Assembly: GCA_016714025.1 (NCBI GenBank)
Contig: JADJOB010000002.1
Span: 603,501-667,500 of the forward strand
Origin: Saprospiraceae bacterium
GTDB taxonomy: Bacteria; Bacteroidota; Bacteroidia; Chitinophagales; Saprospiraceae
Length of the DNA: 64,000 nucleotides
Reading direction: 5' to 3'
Numbering within the stretch: the first letter of the stretch is position 1; each line of letters opens with the position of its first letter. Of this stretch, positions 9,187 through 18,093 are shown one piece after another. The position numbers and the translations under genes were made by a program. The notes under the pieces are model-generated. The model saw nothing but the letters and a program-made list of their open reading frames with translations. It did no database searches and was not told where the DNA came from.

Positions 9187-10191
9187 CTACTTGATTTTGA
9201 CAACAACTTTTCCTTTTGACCGACCGGTTTCAACATAAGACAAAGCATTATTTGTTTGCTCAAATGGAAACACCTGATCAACAACAGCTTTTATTTTTCC
9301 CAACTCAATTAATGAGCTTATTTGACTTAATTGTTTGCCATCCGCTTTCATAAACAGAAAAGTAAATTTTACATTTAATTTTTTTGCCTTTCTCTTTATA
9401 CCAAAACTCAATAGTTTTGTTATAAATTTAAGATACCCGGGCAAACCAATTTGTTCTGCAAATTCAGGTGTTGGTGGACCAACCAATGAAATAAGTTGTC
9501 CGTTTGGCCTTAAAACCCGCAGCGACTTTTCAAGAATTTTTGTATCCTTATTGCTGTGCAAAACGACATCATACTCTTTCAATAAAGTTTCAAAGTCTTG
9601 TGTTTTATAGTCAATAACAATATCTGCCCCTAATCTTTTTACTAAATTAAAATTAGCAGAACTTGTAGTGGTGGCGACAGTTGCCCCCAAATGTTTGGCT
9701 AATTGAATGGCGAAGGTGCCCACGCCACCAGAACCCGCTTGAATAAAAACTTTTTGTCCCTTTTGAACATTCGCTAGTTCAACCAATGCCTGCCAGGCTG
9801 TCAATCCGACCAAAGGAATAGAGCTTGCTTCTTCCATGCTGAGATTTTTTGGCTTTAAGGCAATCTCATTTTCAGCAATAGAAATAAATTCTGCAAAAGT
9901 GCCTACATGATGATTGGCTGAACTTGAATATACTTCATCGCCAACTTTGAAATTGCGAACTTTTGAGCCAAGTTTTACAATAACACCGGCGACATCGCGA
10001 CCCAATTGAAAAGGGGATTTCAAGGGCAGGAAAAGTTTAAAATCACCATTTCGTATAAGTAAATCGATTACATTGACAGCTGCCGAATGGACTTGCACCA
10101 ATACATCATTTTCGTTAATTGCTGGTTCTGACAAATCTGTCAAATGCAGTTTTTCTTCTTTGCCGTAGTTTTTTACTATGAATGCTTTCAT
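9187..10191 (-). CDS. Zinc-independent NAD(P)H:quinone-oxidoreductase-like dehydrogenase (MDR)
   Basis: 334 residues, full length for the medium-chain dehydrogenase/reductase family. A GroES-like N-terminal half with GRDVAGVI, then the Rossmann nucleotide-binding motif QAGSGGVGTFAIQLAKHLGA near residues 147-166. The structural-zinc cysteine cluster and the catalytic zinc ligands are absent, which places it with quinone oxidoreductase/zeta-crystallin relatives that reduce quinones or enals with NADPH. It is 26 nt downstream of the alpha/beta hydrolase on the same strand and both lie divergently from an HxlR regulator. This fits an electrophile- or quinone-responsive unit (inference). Confidence 0.85.
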   Translation of the reverse strand: MKAFIVKNYGKEEKLHLTDLSEPAINENDVLVQVHSAAVNVIDLLIRNGDFKLFLPLKSPFQLGRDVAGVIVKLGSKVRNFKVGDEVYSSSANHHVGTFAEFISIAENEIALKPKNLSMEEASSIPLVGLTAWQALVELANVQKGQKVFIQAGSGGVGTFAIQLAKHLGATVATTTSSANFNLVKRLGADIVIDYKTQDFETLLKEYDVVLHSNKDTKILEKSLRVLRPNGQLISLVGPPTPEFAEQIGLPGYLKFITKLLSFGIKRKAKKLNVKFTFLFMKADGKQLSQISSLIELGKIKAVVDQVFPFEQTNNALSYVETGRSKGKVVVKIK

Positions 10192-10217
10192 TACTTTACT
10201 TTTTATATTACTAAAAT

Positions 10218-11051
10218 TTACTTTGCTAAAAATACTAAAACACTTTTTACAAACTCTTCGTGATTTTGAAATATACCACCGTGTCCGGCATCTTTATAAA
10301 CAATTAATTCTGAATTAGCAATTCGCTTTGCTAAATCATAGGTGTTGCTACTTGGTACCATTCTATCATTGTCGCCATTGGCAATTAATACTGGCTGCTT
10401 AATTACAGACAAATCTTGTGGTGCTTGCAAACCCCAACTATGAATCGCTTTTAACTGATTTCGAAAAGACTTAATCTTTATTTTTTTATCCCTATTTTCA
10501 GTCCGTTCTTTTATTCGAGCTAAAAATTCCTTTGCTGATTTTTTACCATTTTCATTTTGATTAAAGAACAAATAGAATTTAGGGTCTCTAAAAGTTAAAT
10601 AAGCCCTTAGCATATCCCAATAGGTAATTTTTGTAACATTTTTAATGCCTTCGCCACCGGCGGGACCAGTACCTGTCATTACAGCTTTGCGGACAAGATT
10701 CGGTTCTTGTAACATTATTTCCTGTGCTATAAATGCACCCATCGAAAATCCTACAAGATCAACTTTTTCATATCCCATTGCTTTTATAAAACCAATAGCA
10801 TCTTTTGCCATTTCTGCAATTGTTAAAGGGGTTGTCCCTTCTGTAGTGCCAACACCCCGATTATCAAAAGCAATTAGTTGATGTACAGAAGCGATGCCAT
10901 CCATAATTCTTGGATCGCAATTATCTAAGCTTGCACCCAAATGATTAAGAAATACTACAGGAATGCTTCCATTTCCATTACCCAGTTTTCGGTAATAAAA
11001 TTTAGTTCCGTTGACATGAATTGTATCTGTTTTTACATTTTGGAATGTCAT
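10218..11051 (-). CDS. Alpha/beta hydrolase
   Basis: Alpha/beta-hydrolase fold with oxyanion segment LNHLGASLDN, nucleophile elbow GFSMGA, acid NGDNDRMVP and histidine DAGHGG in canonical order; closest in look to the chloroperoxidase/esterase-like group. The open frame runs up to 11126, but its first ~15 codons are an out-of-frame reading of a truncated SDR gene. I therefore start at the internal ATG at 11051 (protein begins MTFQNVKTDTIHVNG, ~277 residues); ATG 11081 is an alternative. It is followed at 26 nt by the MDR dehydrogenase. Substrate unknown. Transcription probably begins at the promoter inside the HxlR operator. Confidence 0.85.
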   Translation of the reverse strand: MTFQNVKTDTIHVNGTKFYYRKLGNGNGSIPVVFLNHLGASLDNCDPRIMDGIASVHQLIAFDNRGVGTTEGTTPLTIAEMAKDAIGFIKAMGYEKVDLVGFSMGAFIAQEIMLQEPNLVRKAVMTGTGPAGGEGIKNVTKITYWDMLRAYLTFRDPKFYLFFNQNENGKKSAKEFLARIKERTENRDKKIKIKSFRNQLKAIHSWGLQAPQDLSVIKQPVLIANGDNDRMVPSSNTYDLAKRIANSELIVYKDAGHGGIFQNHEEFVKSVLVFLAK

Positions 11052-11094
11052 ACTAACTGAGTTTAAATTCTGTGAGTACATAGTATTGCTCGTT

Positions 11095-11151
11095 TGCGAT
11101 GAGTAATCCAAAGCCCGAACTTGCACCCGTAACCAAAATTTTTTTGCTCAT
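11095..11151 (-). pseudogene. Fossil 5' end of a short-chain dehydrogenase gene
   Basis: An ATG at 11151 opens a frame reading MSKKILVTGASSGFGLLIAN, an unmistakable SDR N-terminus (TGxxxGxG cofactor motif). After about 20 codons the similarity ends and the frame stops soon after, inside sequence that leads into the alpha/beta hydrolase. The natural reading is that a deletion or recombination joined the start of an SDR gene, with its promoter, to the hydrolase gene, so the hydrolase now uses the SDR promoter. Confidence 0.7.
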
Positions 11152-11184
11152 TTTTATATGTTTTAAGCTTAAAATTGTAATTTT

Positions 11185-11233
11185 ACTTGCATTTTGCAAG
11201 TGCAAATATACATTCTACTTTCAAAATGCAAGT
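11185..11233. promoter_or_regulatory. HxlR operator overlapping a divergent promoter
   Basis: A perfect 12-nt inverted repeat, ACTTGCATTTTG at 11185-11196 and CAAAATGCAAGT at 11222-11233, spans the intergenic gap; the left half also forms its own palindrome CTTGCATTTTGCAAG. Between the half-sites, on the minus strand, lies TATATTTG (11203-11210), an exact Bacteroidota -7 element, 52 nt before the SDR fossil ATG. HxlR proteins are winged-helix dimers that usually bind such dyads next to their own gene, so autoregulation and control of the divergent hydrolase-dehydrogenase pair are inferred. Confidence 0.65.
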
Positions 11234-11261
11234 TATTTTTTAAATATTTTAGAATTATTTT

Positions 11262-11672
11262 ATGGAAACTATTAATAAAAGGTCAGAATGCCCCTTAAGT
11301 TGCTCACTTGACGTATTTGGCGACAAATGGTCCTTACTTATCATCCGAGACTTAATGTTTGGAAATAAGTGTACCTATAATGACTTTTTAAAATCGGATG
11401 AAGGTATTGCTACCAACATTTTAGCCTCAAGATTAAAAGGACTTGAAGAAAATGGCCTAATTGAAAAATCAGCACACCCGGACAGTAAGGCAAAAATTTT
11501 ATACAAACTGACACAAAAAGGAATTGACTTATTGCCTATCATTATGGAAGTATACATTTGGGCAGACAAATATTTAACGATACCACCAGACATCAAGGCA
11601 ACAATAAAGGAAGCAAAAAAAGACAAAGACAAATTTGTAAAACGGATAACGAAAGAAATCAAAGCAAAATAA
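11262..11672 (+). CDS. HxlR-family transcriptional regulator
   Basis: 136 residues, the usual size. The family's opening (CPLSCSLDVFGDKWSLLIIR) is at about residues 10-29, followed by winged-helix segments (SDEGIATNILASRLKGLEEN, then the wing with DSKAKILYKLTQKG). Two N-terminal cysteines (residues 10 and 14) could sense electrophiles, as Cys does in HypR- and YodB-type members. It is transcribed away from the hydrolase and dehydrogenase genes with a clear dyad between, so it is probably their local repressor or activator. Confidence 0.88.
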   Translation: METINKRSECPLSCSLDVFGDKWSLLIIRDLMFGNKCTYNDFLKSDEGIATNILASRLKGLEENGLIEKSAHPDSKAKILYKLTQKGIDLLPIIMEVYIWADKYLTIPPDIKATIKEAKKDKDKFVKRITKEIKAK

Positions 11673-11687
11673 TAACAGGAAAAAAAC

Positions 11688-11826
11688 AGCTGAGATCAGG
11701 GGCTTTGTATAAGTGAAGCTTTTGTACCAAATGTCTATGTTTGAATGCTAATAAACTTTGGTGCTACATTGAACATTAGTGCTTAGATATCCACAGCTTT
11801 GACAAGCCCTAAACCCTTAATCAATT
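11688..11826. repeat. Possible fourth hairpin spacer (E4), divergent
   Basis: A gene-free stretch after the HxlR gene. It contains TTTGTATAAGTGAAGCTTTTG and a later ACATTAGTGCTTAG with GACAAGCCCTAAACCC at its end; this weakly follows the GTTTGGC...AGTGCTT...CAAGCC order of spacers E1-E3. If accepted it closes the accessory mosaic on the right. Confidence 0.25.
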
Positions 11827-11834
11827 CAAATCTC

Positions 11835-13841
11835 TTAAAAATACATCTTCTGCACTTCCCGGGGTCGAACGATCGGAGTTTTTGGTAAAAATGCAATGTC
11901 CACAAATTCTATTTTTCCGTTGGGTGTTATTTTTAAAAGGACGGACTGATACGGCTTAAATTCAATTTTCAATTTTTGAGTTTTTCCATTCAAACTCAAC
12001 TTAAACTCCGAATGGATTGATTCGGTAGCCAGCGACTGACCAGAATAAACTGGATACTGCAAATTTTTAGAAGGCCATTGCGCTAAGAATAAATAATGGC
12101 TTCCGTCTTTTGTAGTCCGGCACCAATATTCAGGCAAACTATCGCCTTGAATTAGCGCAGGATGATCTATTAACTTCACAAAACTTTTTGAAACAGATTT
12201 CAATGATAACAATTCGTTCAGCATGTTTGCAAATTCATCCGATTTGGACTTACCGGGTTGAACAGGCAGCTGTTTAATACAAACGGGTAAACCTTCTTTA
12301 GCCAATTTTAAAATTCGCTTGAGTGCCCGGATATCCATATATTTAACATCGAGGTATAACAAGGAAAAGGCAGCATCTCCAACTACCAGTTTATTTTTTA
12401 CAAACTTTGCTTTTTCTAAAAAATGCCGGTTAATCCATAACGGATGATACCCCGCAACTTCAGCCGGTGGAAAGATGTAGCGCATTTCATATTCACCCCA
12501 AACCCAAACCCGCTGCTTTTCCGGTGGGTAAGCTCCTTTCATGACCGCATCTTCATAGGGAATATAAACTGCGACATCGCTATACGTTTTTCCTTTTTGT
12601 AAAATTCCCGATACCTTTTCTACATAAGAATTAAATCCAGCGAGCTCATCGGTCAAACTTCCACCCGGACCAAAATAACAGGTTGCAAAAAAATCAATGG
12701 TGTCCGAACCTTCAGGATTGAATGGTGTACCACAATAAATATGTTGATTGACTCCATGTGCAAACAATGCATCCGCTACCATTTTTAAATCGGCCGTTTG
12801 CTCTTTGCGCAGATAGGTTGCAGGAAATCCGTACATGCAGGTGAATGATTCAGATGATACCATTTTTTTGGAAGCTAAACAGGCGGCAGAACTTACAATT
12901 TCAGAATAATTTGGATTGTTAAGCATAGCCTCTGTTTCAGGAATATCTGGCAGGGAATAAGTGGTCATCACATCGGTTGGCGCTCCCAAACATTGCACCC
13001 TGGACCAGGCGCCCATTTCTTTACATTTTTTAACATAGGGAACATAAAATCCATTGGTAACGTATTCATCCAGATGCAACATATAATCATACCGCACATC
13101 CGGAAAAGAATCAATCCCTAATTTCATAAAAGGGACTATGTCATATCCAAATTTTAACTTAAATGTTGAATCAAAACCGGGTGTCCATATTTTATTTTTT
13201 TTATTCAGTTTGATTTCCCACGAATCTGTAAAAAGAATGGCTTTAGAACCCTTTAATACATCCTTCATCGCAGCTTGATAAGGCTTTGCAAATAATTCAA
13301 ATGCATTTGCATCCAGATGATTGATTACCCGCATCGTCTGGGGCCATGCCCAGGAAAAAGTCAGGAGCTGACTGAATGAAGTATCCCCATAAATTTGAGT
13401 ACCATATTGTTTATCAATATTGAGTCCTGCAACCGGCCAGGCACTTCCGAACGTGAAATCACAAGCCATGCCAATGGAATCTGCATAACGCTTTGTATAC
13501 GCAACAATTTCAACCCATTCATTGCTAAGCCACTTTTGTGCACTGGTGTCAACCGGATAATGCCGGTTGTAATCTTTTGCATACCATTCCTGGTAGCGAT
13601 GCAAAGGATAAAGCCAGGCAATCTCAACACCTCCAAAATTATTTTTCTTTAACCAATCCAATTGAAATTTAACATCGGATTCTTTTATTTTTGAAGCAAA
13701 CCAAAACCAACGGGTCAAGGGTTTTGAAGAATTATAGAATTTGCTATTGGGCTTAACTTTATCTGGCGGTGAATCTGTTGGATAAATTATACTTGCTAAA
13801 GGAACGAATAGTAAAAGAATAAACAATTTTAACAGATTCAT
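11835..13841 (-). CDS. GH106-like glycoside hydrolase, secreted
   Basis: 668 residues with an N-terminal signal peptide (LLKLFILLLFVPLASI). The RWFWFASKIKESDVKFQLDW and NNFGGVEIAWLYP blocks (about residues 44-80) and the later FGPGGSLTDELAGFNSYVEK and YEMRYIFPPAE blocks are typical of the alpha-L-rhamnosidase-like GH106 relatives of Bacteroidota. The protein is shorter than classic GH106 enzymes (~1000 residues) and ends after a small beta-rich domain, but the C-terminus (FVDIAFLPKTPIVRP) looks natural rather than cut. Substrate is uncertain; rhamnose-containing plant or algal glycan is the family's expectation. It acts outside the cytoplasmic membrane. The GH28-like gene at 16465 may belong to the same polysaccharide theme. 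Confidence 0.7.
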   Translation of the reverse strand: MNLLKLFILLLFVPLASIIYPTDSPPDKVKPNSKFYNSSKPLTRWFWFASKIKESDVKFQLDWLKKNNFGGVEIAWLYPLHRYQEWYAKDYNRHYPVDTSAQKWLSNEWVEIVAYTKRYADSIGMACDFTFGSAWPVAGLNIDKQYGTQIYGDTSFSQLLTFSWAWPQTMRVINHLDANAFELFAKPYQAAMKDVLKGSKAILFTDSWEIKLNKKNKIWTPGFDSTFKLKFGYDIVPFMKLGIDSFPDVRYDYMLHLDEYVTNGFYVPYVKKCKEMGAWSRVQCLGAPTDVMTTYSLPDIPETEAMLNNPNYSEIVSSAACLASKKMVSSESFTCMYGFPATYLRKEQTADLKMVADALFAHGVNQHIYCGTPFNPEGSDTIDFFATCYFGPGGSLTDELAGFNSYVEKVSGILQKGKTYSDVAVYIPYEDAVMKGAYPPEKQRVWVWGEYEMRYIFPPAEVAGYHPLWINRHFLEKAKFVKNKLVVGDAAFSLLYLDVKYMDIRALKRILKLAKEGLPVCIKQLPVQPGKSKSDEFANMLNELLSLKSVSKSFVKLIDHPALIQGDSLPEYWCRTTKDGSHYLFLAQWPSKNLQYPVYSGQSLATESIHSEFKLSLNGKTQKLKIEFKPYQSVLLKITPNGKIEFVDIAFLPKTPIVRPREVQKMYF

Positions 13842-13925
13842 TCTGCAAAAATACGAATTCGCTAAAATTCAATCCCGGTTCTTTTGAATACTAAATTCAG
13901 AATAAAAATTATGACTATAAAAAAC

Positions 13926-13933
13926 TACTTTTG
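13926..13933 (+). promoter_or_regulatory. Bacteroidota -7 element
   Basis: TACTTTTG matches TAnnTTTG exactly, 51 nt upstream of the pentapeptide-repeat gene. No clear -33 TTTG at the usual spacing. Confidence 0.4.
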
Positions 13934-13983
13934 CAATTCTTGAACTACAGTTACAATAAAATCATTAAGGGATCTCTTTTAAA

Positions 13984-15240
13984 ATGAAACAAAGATTGCT
14001 TCGATTGGGATTGGTTTTGCTGTGCATGCTCTTAGGCTGGATCTTTGGATACATAAAAGTGCCTTATTTTGAAACAACGCATTCATTTTGGATCGGTTTT
14101 ATTGGATGCCTTGGAATCTTTGCGTTTGTTTTTATGCTTTATTGGGCCTGGAATTATAACAAGGCCACTAAACTGATTGAAACCACCAGCAACATAGATG
14201 CTGGTTCAGGATTCCAAAGGTTTTTCAAATTTAAATTCTTGCTTTTATTCGCCTGCTCCGTGCTCTTTTTTTATTTTCTATTCTCCCAATTGTTTAATAA
14301 AAGTTTATACGAAAAATTAAATCTGGCTAAGGAGGAACTGAAATCGTTTCAGGATAATATTAACCTGGAAGAGCAAAGAAACAATATGGCTTTACTTCTG
14401 GCTTTGATTCACGAACTGGATTCTACCGAAGAAAATTTCCAAAATAAAGCAGAAGCTGATGCAATGATTCATCGCATTGCAGCATTGAGTGCTTCGTTTA
14501 AAATAACCAAAGAATGGGATATGGAAAACAAAGTATATCAATCCTTGAGTTCGGAAAGAGGGATGCTCTTACTCATTTTAATCACTTCGATAAGGGATTC
14601 CAATTACTTTACTAAAATAAAGCAAAACGTTAGTTTTTACGGAGCAGATTTAAGAAATGCTGATTTGAATGGCTTCAATTTAAGCGGCATAGACTTGAGC
14701 TATGCAAATTTACAGTACGCAAATTTACAAGGGACTAATTTGAATAATGCCAACCTAAAAGGCGCAAACATGCTTGGAATAAATTTAAACCATGCCAAAC
14801 TTGTTGAAGCCAATTTAATTGCAGCAAAATTAAATTGGGCTAAAATAAATGAAGCCGATTTACATCTGTCCAAATTAGATAGTTCCGATTTATCAAATAC
14901 AACCATTCAGAATTCAAATCTAAATCATACAACCTTCATTCAAACTTCCTTATGCAATGCGATCTTGCATCAATCAGATTTAAGTTACAGCACCTTTTCG
15001 GGTACAAACATGTCGAATGTAAATCTCACGAAAACAAAATTAAATTATTCCGACGTCTATAATACAAATCTCAGCAATGCCATTCTAAACGATGCCATCA
15101 TACACGAAAATTGGATCGAACGATTAAGTGAAAGAAATAATGTCGGGGTGAAGGAGATGCTCGAAAAATATCAGATGGTAGCAGACAGCAGCATGTATAA
15201 AGATTCAATCATTTATTGTCTAAAACCGAAAATGCAATAA
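13984..15240 (+). CDS. Membrane-anchored pentapeptide-repeat protein
   Basis: 418 residues. Three membrane segments (about 5-24, 37-60 and 79-102) are followed by a helical linker with coiled-coil character (about 105-200) and then about 30 pentapeptide repeats of the A(N/D)LXX type from about residue 218 to 370 (for example ADLRNADLNGFNLSG, AKLVEANLIAAKLN). These build a right-handed quadrilateral beta helix. Only a short C-terminal tail follows. The repeat domain is most likely on the cytoplasmic side. Pentapeptide proteins range from DNA-mimicking gyrase protectors to scaffolds; membrane anchoring argues for a scaffold or sensor role, but the function is unknown. It stands alone. Confidence 0.8.
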   Translation: MKQRLLRLGLVLLCMLLGWIFGYIKVPYFETTHSFWIGFIGCLGIFAFVFMLYWAWNYNKATKLIETTSNIDAGSGFQRFFKFKFLLLFACSVLFFYFLFSQLFNKSLYEKLNLAKEELKSFQDNINLEEQRNNMALLLALIHELDSTEENFQNKAEADAMIHRIAALSASFKITKEWDMENKVYQSLSSERGMLLLILITSIRDSNYFTKIKQNVSFYGADLRNADLNGFNLSGIDLSYANLQYANLQGTNLNNANLKGANMLGINLNHAKLVEANLIAAKLNWAKINEADLHLSKLDSSDLSNTTIQNSNLNHTTFIQTSLCNAILHQSDLSYSTFSGTNMSNVNLTKTKLNYSDVYNTNLSNAILNDAIIHENWIERLSERNNVGVKEMLEKYQMVADSSMYKDSIIYCLKPKMQ

Positions 15241-15303
15241 GCGCATTAAATATAATAAATCATTTAATTTGGAATGAATCTCAAGTATTAAAGAATAAAA
15301 TAC

Positions 15304-16314
15304 TCAGCTTCTATTTAGAAGCACATTGATTTTATTCGCAAATTTAATAACCATGTCGTCCTTAGATCTAAAATTATCCATTCCAATTTCTAAGGCCCAC
15401 ATATAATAGCCTTGAAGATCATTTAAATAGGCTGTTAAGAGATCCGGAGTACAAACTGTGTTTTCATTCAAATTATATTTTTCCTTAAGTTTATATCCCA
15501 ACTTTTGCCCGATCTCATTATTAATAATATCGATGTAATTATCTTCCGGACTGTTGATCGAATCTTTTAATTGATGCATGCTGAATTTGCCTGATGTAAT
15601 TTCCGGCATATTATTTCGTTCGTGCAAATCGGCTATGAGATCTGCCAATTCTTCAGAAAAAAATGAAGTAATAATGGCCTGAGCTGTAACATGATTAAAC
15701 GTATTGATAAATCCCTTTTCCGAACTATCCCGTACCGTTTTGTAAGCTAAATTAGGTGTATTGATATGCCGGAATGATTCCTCGGCGAGATCATAAAAAG
15801 ACATATCACCAGGACCAAAGAATGCAGGCCTTCTTCGTGATAGCATGTAAATATCGTCTAATTCATCGCGTTGCCTGATGGTAGTTGGATTGGAAAGTAC
15901 AAATCGAGTCCGGCTTAAAAAATCAGCCTTTTGAAGTTTTAAGATCTCGTTTTGACTTACCCCTGAGCTCATGGATCGGGCTATTGTTTCCCCATTGCTT
16001 GTATAACTTATATTGACAACAGAATGAATACATTCCATGCTATCCATTGCCAAATAATCTTTATCGTATTTGATAGATACTACGGTTTTTAAGTGATCTA
16101 AATTTTTGAAACGCGTAGACATTAACACTTTGCTCTTCACCCCAAGATTGCAACAATTTTCTAAATCTGATTCGGGTAGTTGAGATTTGGACAAAGTGAG
16201 CAATTTAAAGGCAAAGCCCTCCTTCATTCCAATTTGATTGCATGAACTAATACTGTTTGCTGCAAATGCAAGCACTAAAACTAAAAAAAGAAGTTTATAA
16301 ATTGAATAATTCAT
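15304..16314 (-). CDS. Orphan lipoprotein
   Basis: 336 residues. A hydrophobic N-terminus ends in NSISSC, a plausible lipobox with Cys25, so an envelope lipoprotein. The rest is mixed alpha/beta with no motif I recognise: a basic-acidic region with RRRPAFFGPGDMSFYDLAEE in the centre and a helical C-terminal half. It is convergent with the pentapeptide gene. No function assigned. Confidence 0.6.
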   Translation of the reverse strand: MNYSIYKLLFLVLVLAFAANSISSCNQIGMKEGFAFKLLTLSKSQLPESDLENCCNLGVKSKVLMSTRFKNLDHLKTVVSIKYDKDYLAMDSMECIHSVVNISYTSNGETIARSMSSGVSQNEILKLQKADFLSRTRFVLSNPTTIRQRDELDDIYMLSRRRPAFFGPGDMSFYDLAEESFRHINTPNLAYKTVRDSSEKGFINTFNHVTAQAIITSFFSEELADLIADLHERNNMPEITSGKFSMHQLKDSINSPEDNYIDIINNEIGQKLGYKLKEKYNLNENTVCTPDLLTAYLNDLQGYYMWALEIGMDNFRSKDDMVIKFANKINVLLNRS

Positions 16315-16464
16315 GTTTCTATTGAATTGTCAAAGTTATTTAAAATTCGATAAATTTTTATTGAATTAGATTCCTTAAAATATACAATTTATACCTTATC
16401 AATTTAAAAAATAGGATCCATTAATTGCCTGCTTCTAATTATGTTTGTATTTCTATTTTTAAAT

Positions 16465-17967
16465 ATGAAACAATATATTCTCATTTTATTTCTCATTTTC
16501 TCAATCAATGCTTCATTTAGTGCTAACATTTATAACATCAAGTCCTATGGTGCAATTGGCGATGGTCTAAAAATTAATACCGAAGCCATTCAAAAAGCAA
16601 TTGATCAAGCGCATGCTGCAGGTGGTGGTGTTGTGTTAATACCAAAAGGTAAGTTTGTGTCGGGGTCCATTGTTTTGAAAAATGGCGTGGAACTACATCT
16701 CGAAAAACAGGCATACCTACTAGGCAGCATTGAAATTGCTGATTATATAAAACTCAATAGATGGAAAGCTTTAATCATGGCAGATGGCGCTTCAAATATA
16801 GCTATTTCAGGAAAAGGGACCATCGATGGGAGAGGCGCAGAACTTGCTTTACACATCGACAGCCTGTTTTATGCCGGAGTAATTGATAGTTTCAATTATT
16901 ATTTAGCTGAAAAAAGACCCTGGGCCGAATTGAGACCACAAATAATTGAATTCAATCGTTGCAGTAATATTAAAGTTACAAATGTCACTATAAAAAATTC
17001 AGCCTGTTGGGTTCAAACCTATGAAAAATGTAAAAATATTGTAATCGACCGCATCCGCGTAGACAGCGATACCTATTGGAATAACGACGGAATCGACATC
17101 GTTGATTGTCAAAATGTACAAATCACCAATTGTTATATCAACGCTTCAGACGATGGGATCTGTATAAAATCGGAAGATTTTAGTCTATCACAAATTTGCG
17201 ATAGCATCTACATTGCGGATTGTACCATTCGCTCCAGTTCGTGCGCAGTAAAATTTGGTACGTCCCTCGTAAGTGGTGCCAGAAATGTCGTCATTAAAAA
17301 TATTAAGGTATATGATACCTATCGATCTGCAATTGCTATTGAATGTACCCAAGGAGGTTTTATAGAAAATGTTCTTGTTGAAAATATCGTCGCTAAAAAT
17401 ACCGGGAATGCTATTTTTATACGCATAGGGAAAGTGCGCGGTGCACCACAAGCAGGACCTTTGCGAAATGTTACCATAAAAAACATGCATGTTTCTGTTC
17501 CATTTGACAAACCGGATAAAAATTATATCATAAGGGGTCCTGATTTAGCAAGTTTTCACAATATATTTCCATCTTCGATCACCGGAAATCCTGGCGTGTA
17601 TGTCGAAAATGTACATCTTGAAAATATTACGATCAACTATCCGGGAAGAGGCAATAAAGCATATGCCAATCTTCCTTTATATCGAATCAAAGATGTTCCG
17701 GAGCTCGAAACTGCTTATCCGGAATTTTCCATGTTTGGTGAGTTGCCTGCCTGGGGTTTTTATGTAAGGCATGTAAAAGGATTAAGTTTTAAAAATATAA
17801 ATATTAAAATAAAAGATCCGGATTACCGCCCTGCATTTGTCTTTGATGATGTACATGGTTTAAAACTTGAAAATATTAAAGTGAGCGGTGACAACAAATC
17901 TTCCCCTATCTTTTACAAAGACAGCAGTATGGTGGAATGTGTTGATTTAAAAGTTAATTTAAAATAG
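16465..17967 (+). CDS. GH28-family (polygalacturonase-like) secreted protein
   Basis: About 500 residues from the ATG at 16465, chosen because it gives a standard signal peptide (MKQYILILFLIFSINASFS); an ATG at 16441 adds 8 residues. A right-handed beta-helix enzyme: the pectate-lyase-3-like opening (YNIKSYGAIGDG) near residue 22, then NNDGIDIVDC and NASDDGICIKS, which match the GH28 NTDG and DD catalytic blocks, and SSCAVKFGTS where the usual GHG would be. The altered NTD and GHG blocks suggest a different uronide or rhamno-uronide substrate rather than plain polygalacturonan. It is exported to the periplasm or beyond. Neighbour of a GH106-like gene. Confidence 0.8.
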   Translation: MKQYILILFLIFSINASFSANIYNIKSYGAIGDGLKINTEAIQKAIDQAHAAGGGVVLIPKGKFVSGSIVLKNGVELHLEKQAYLLGSIEIADYIKLNRWKALIMADGASNIAISGKGTIDGRGAELALHIDSLFYAGVIDSFNYYLAEKRPWAELRPQIIEFNRCSNIKVTNVTIKNSACWVQTYEKCKNIVIDRIRVDSDTYWNNDGIDIVDCQNVQITNCYINASDDGICIKSEDFSLSQICDSIYIADCTIRSSSCAVKFGTSLVSGARNVVIKNIKVYDTYRSAIAIECTQGGFIENVLVENIVAKNTGNAIFIRIGKVRGAPQAGPLRNVTIKNMHVSVPFDKPDKNYIIRGPDLASFHNIFPSSITGNPGVYVENVHLENITINYPGRGNKAYANLPLYRIKDVPELETAYPEFSMFGELPAWGFYVRHVKGLSFKNINIKIKDPDYRPAFVFDDVHGLKLENIKVSGDNKSSPIFYKDSSMVECVDLKVNLK

Positions 17968-18093
17968 CTTAAAAGATTTTCCTGTTTACAACTTCAAAAT
18001 TATTAAGTTCAATCTTATTTGTCCTCCAGTTAATATCTGTAGTTGCTGGTTTAAAATAAATAGCATTAAATAGTATGCTAAGGCTTTCAATGC

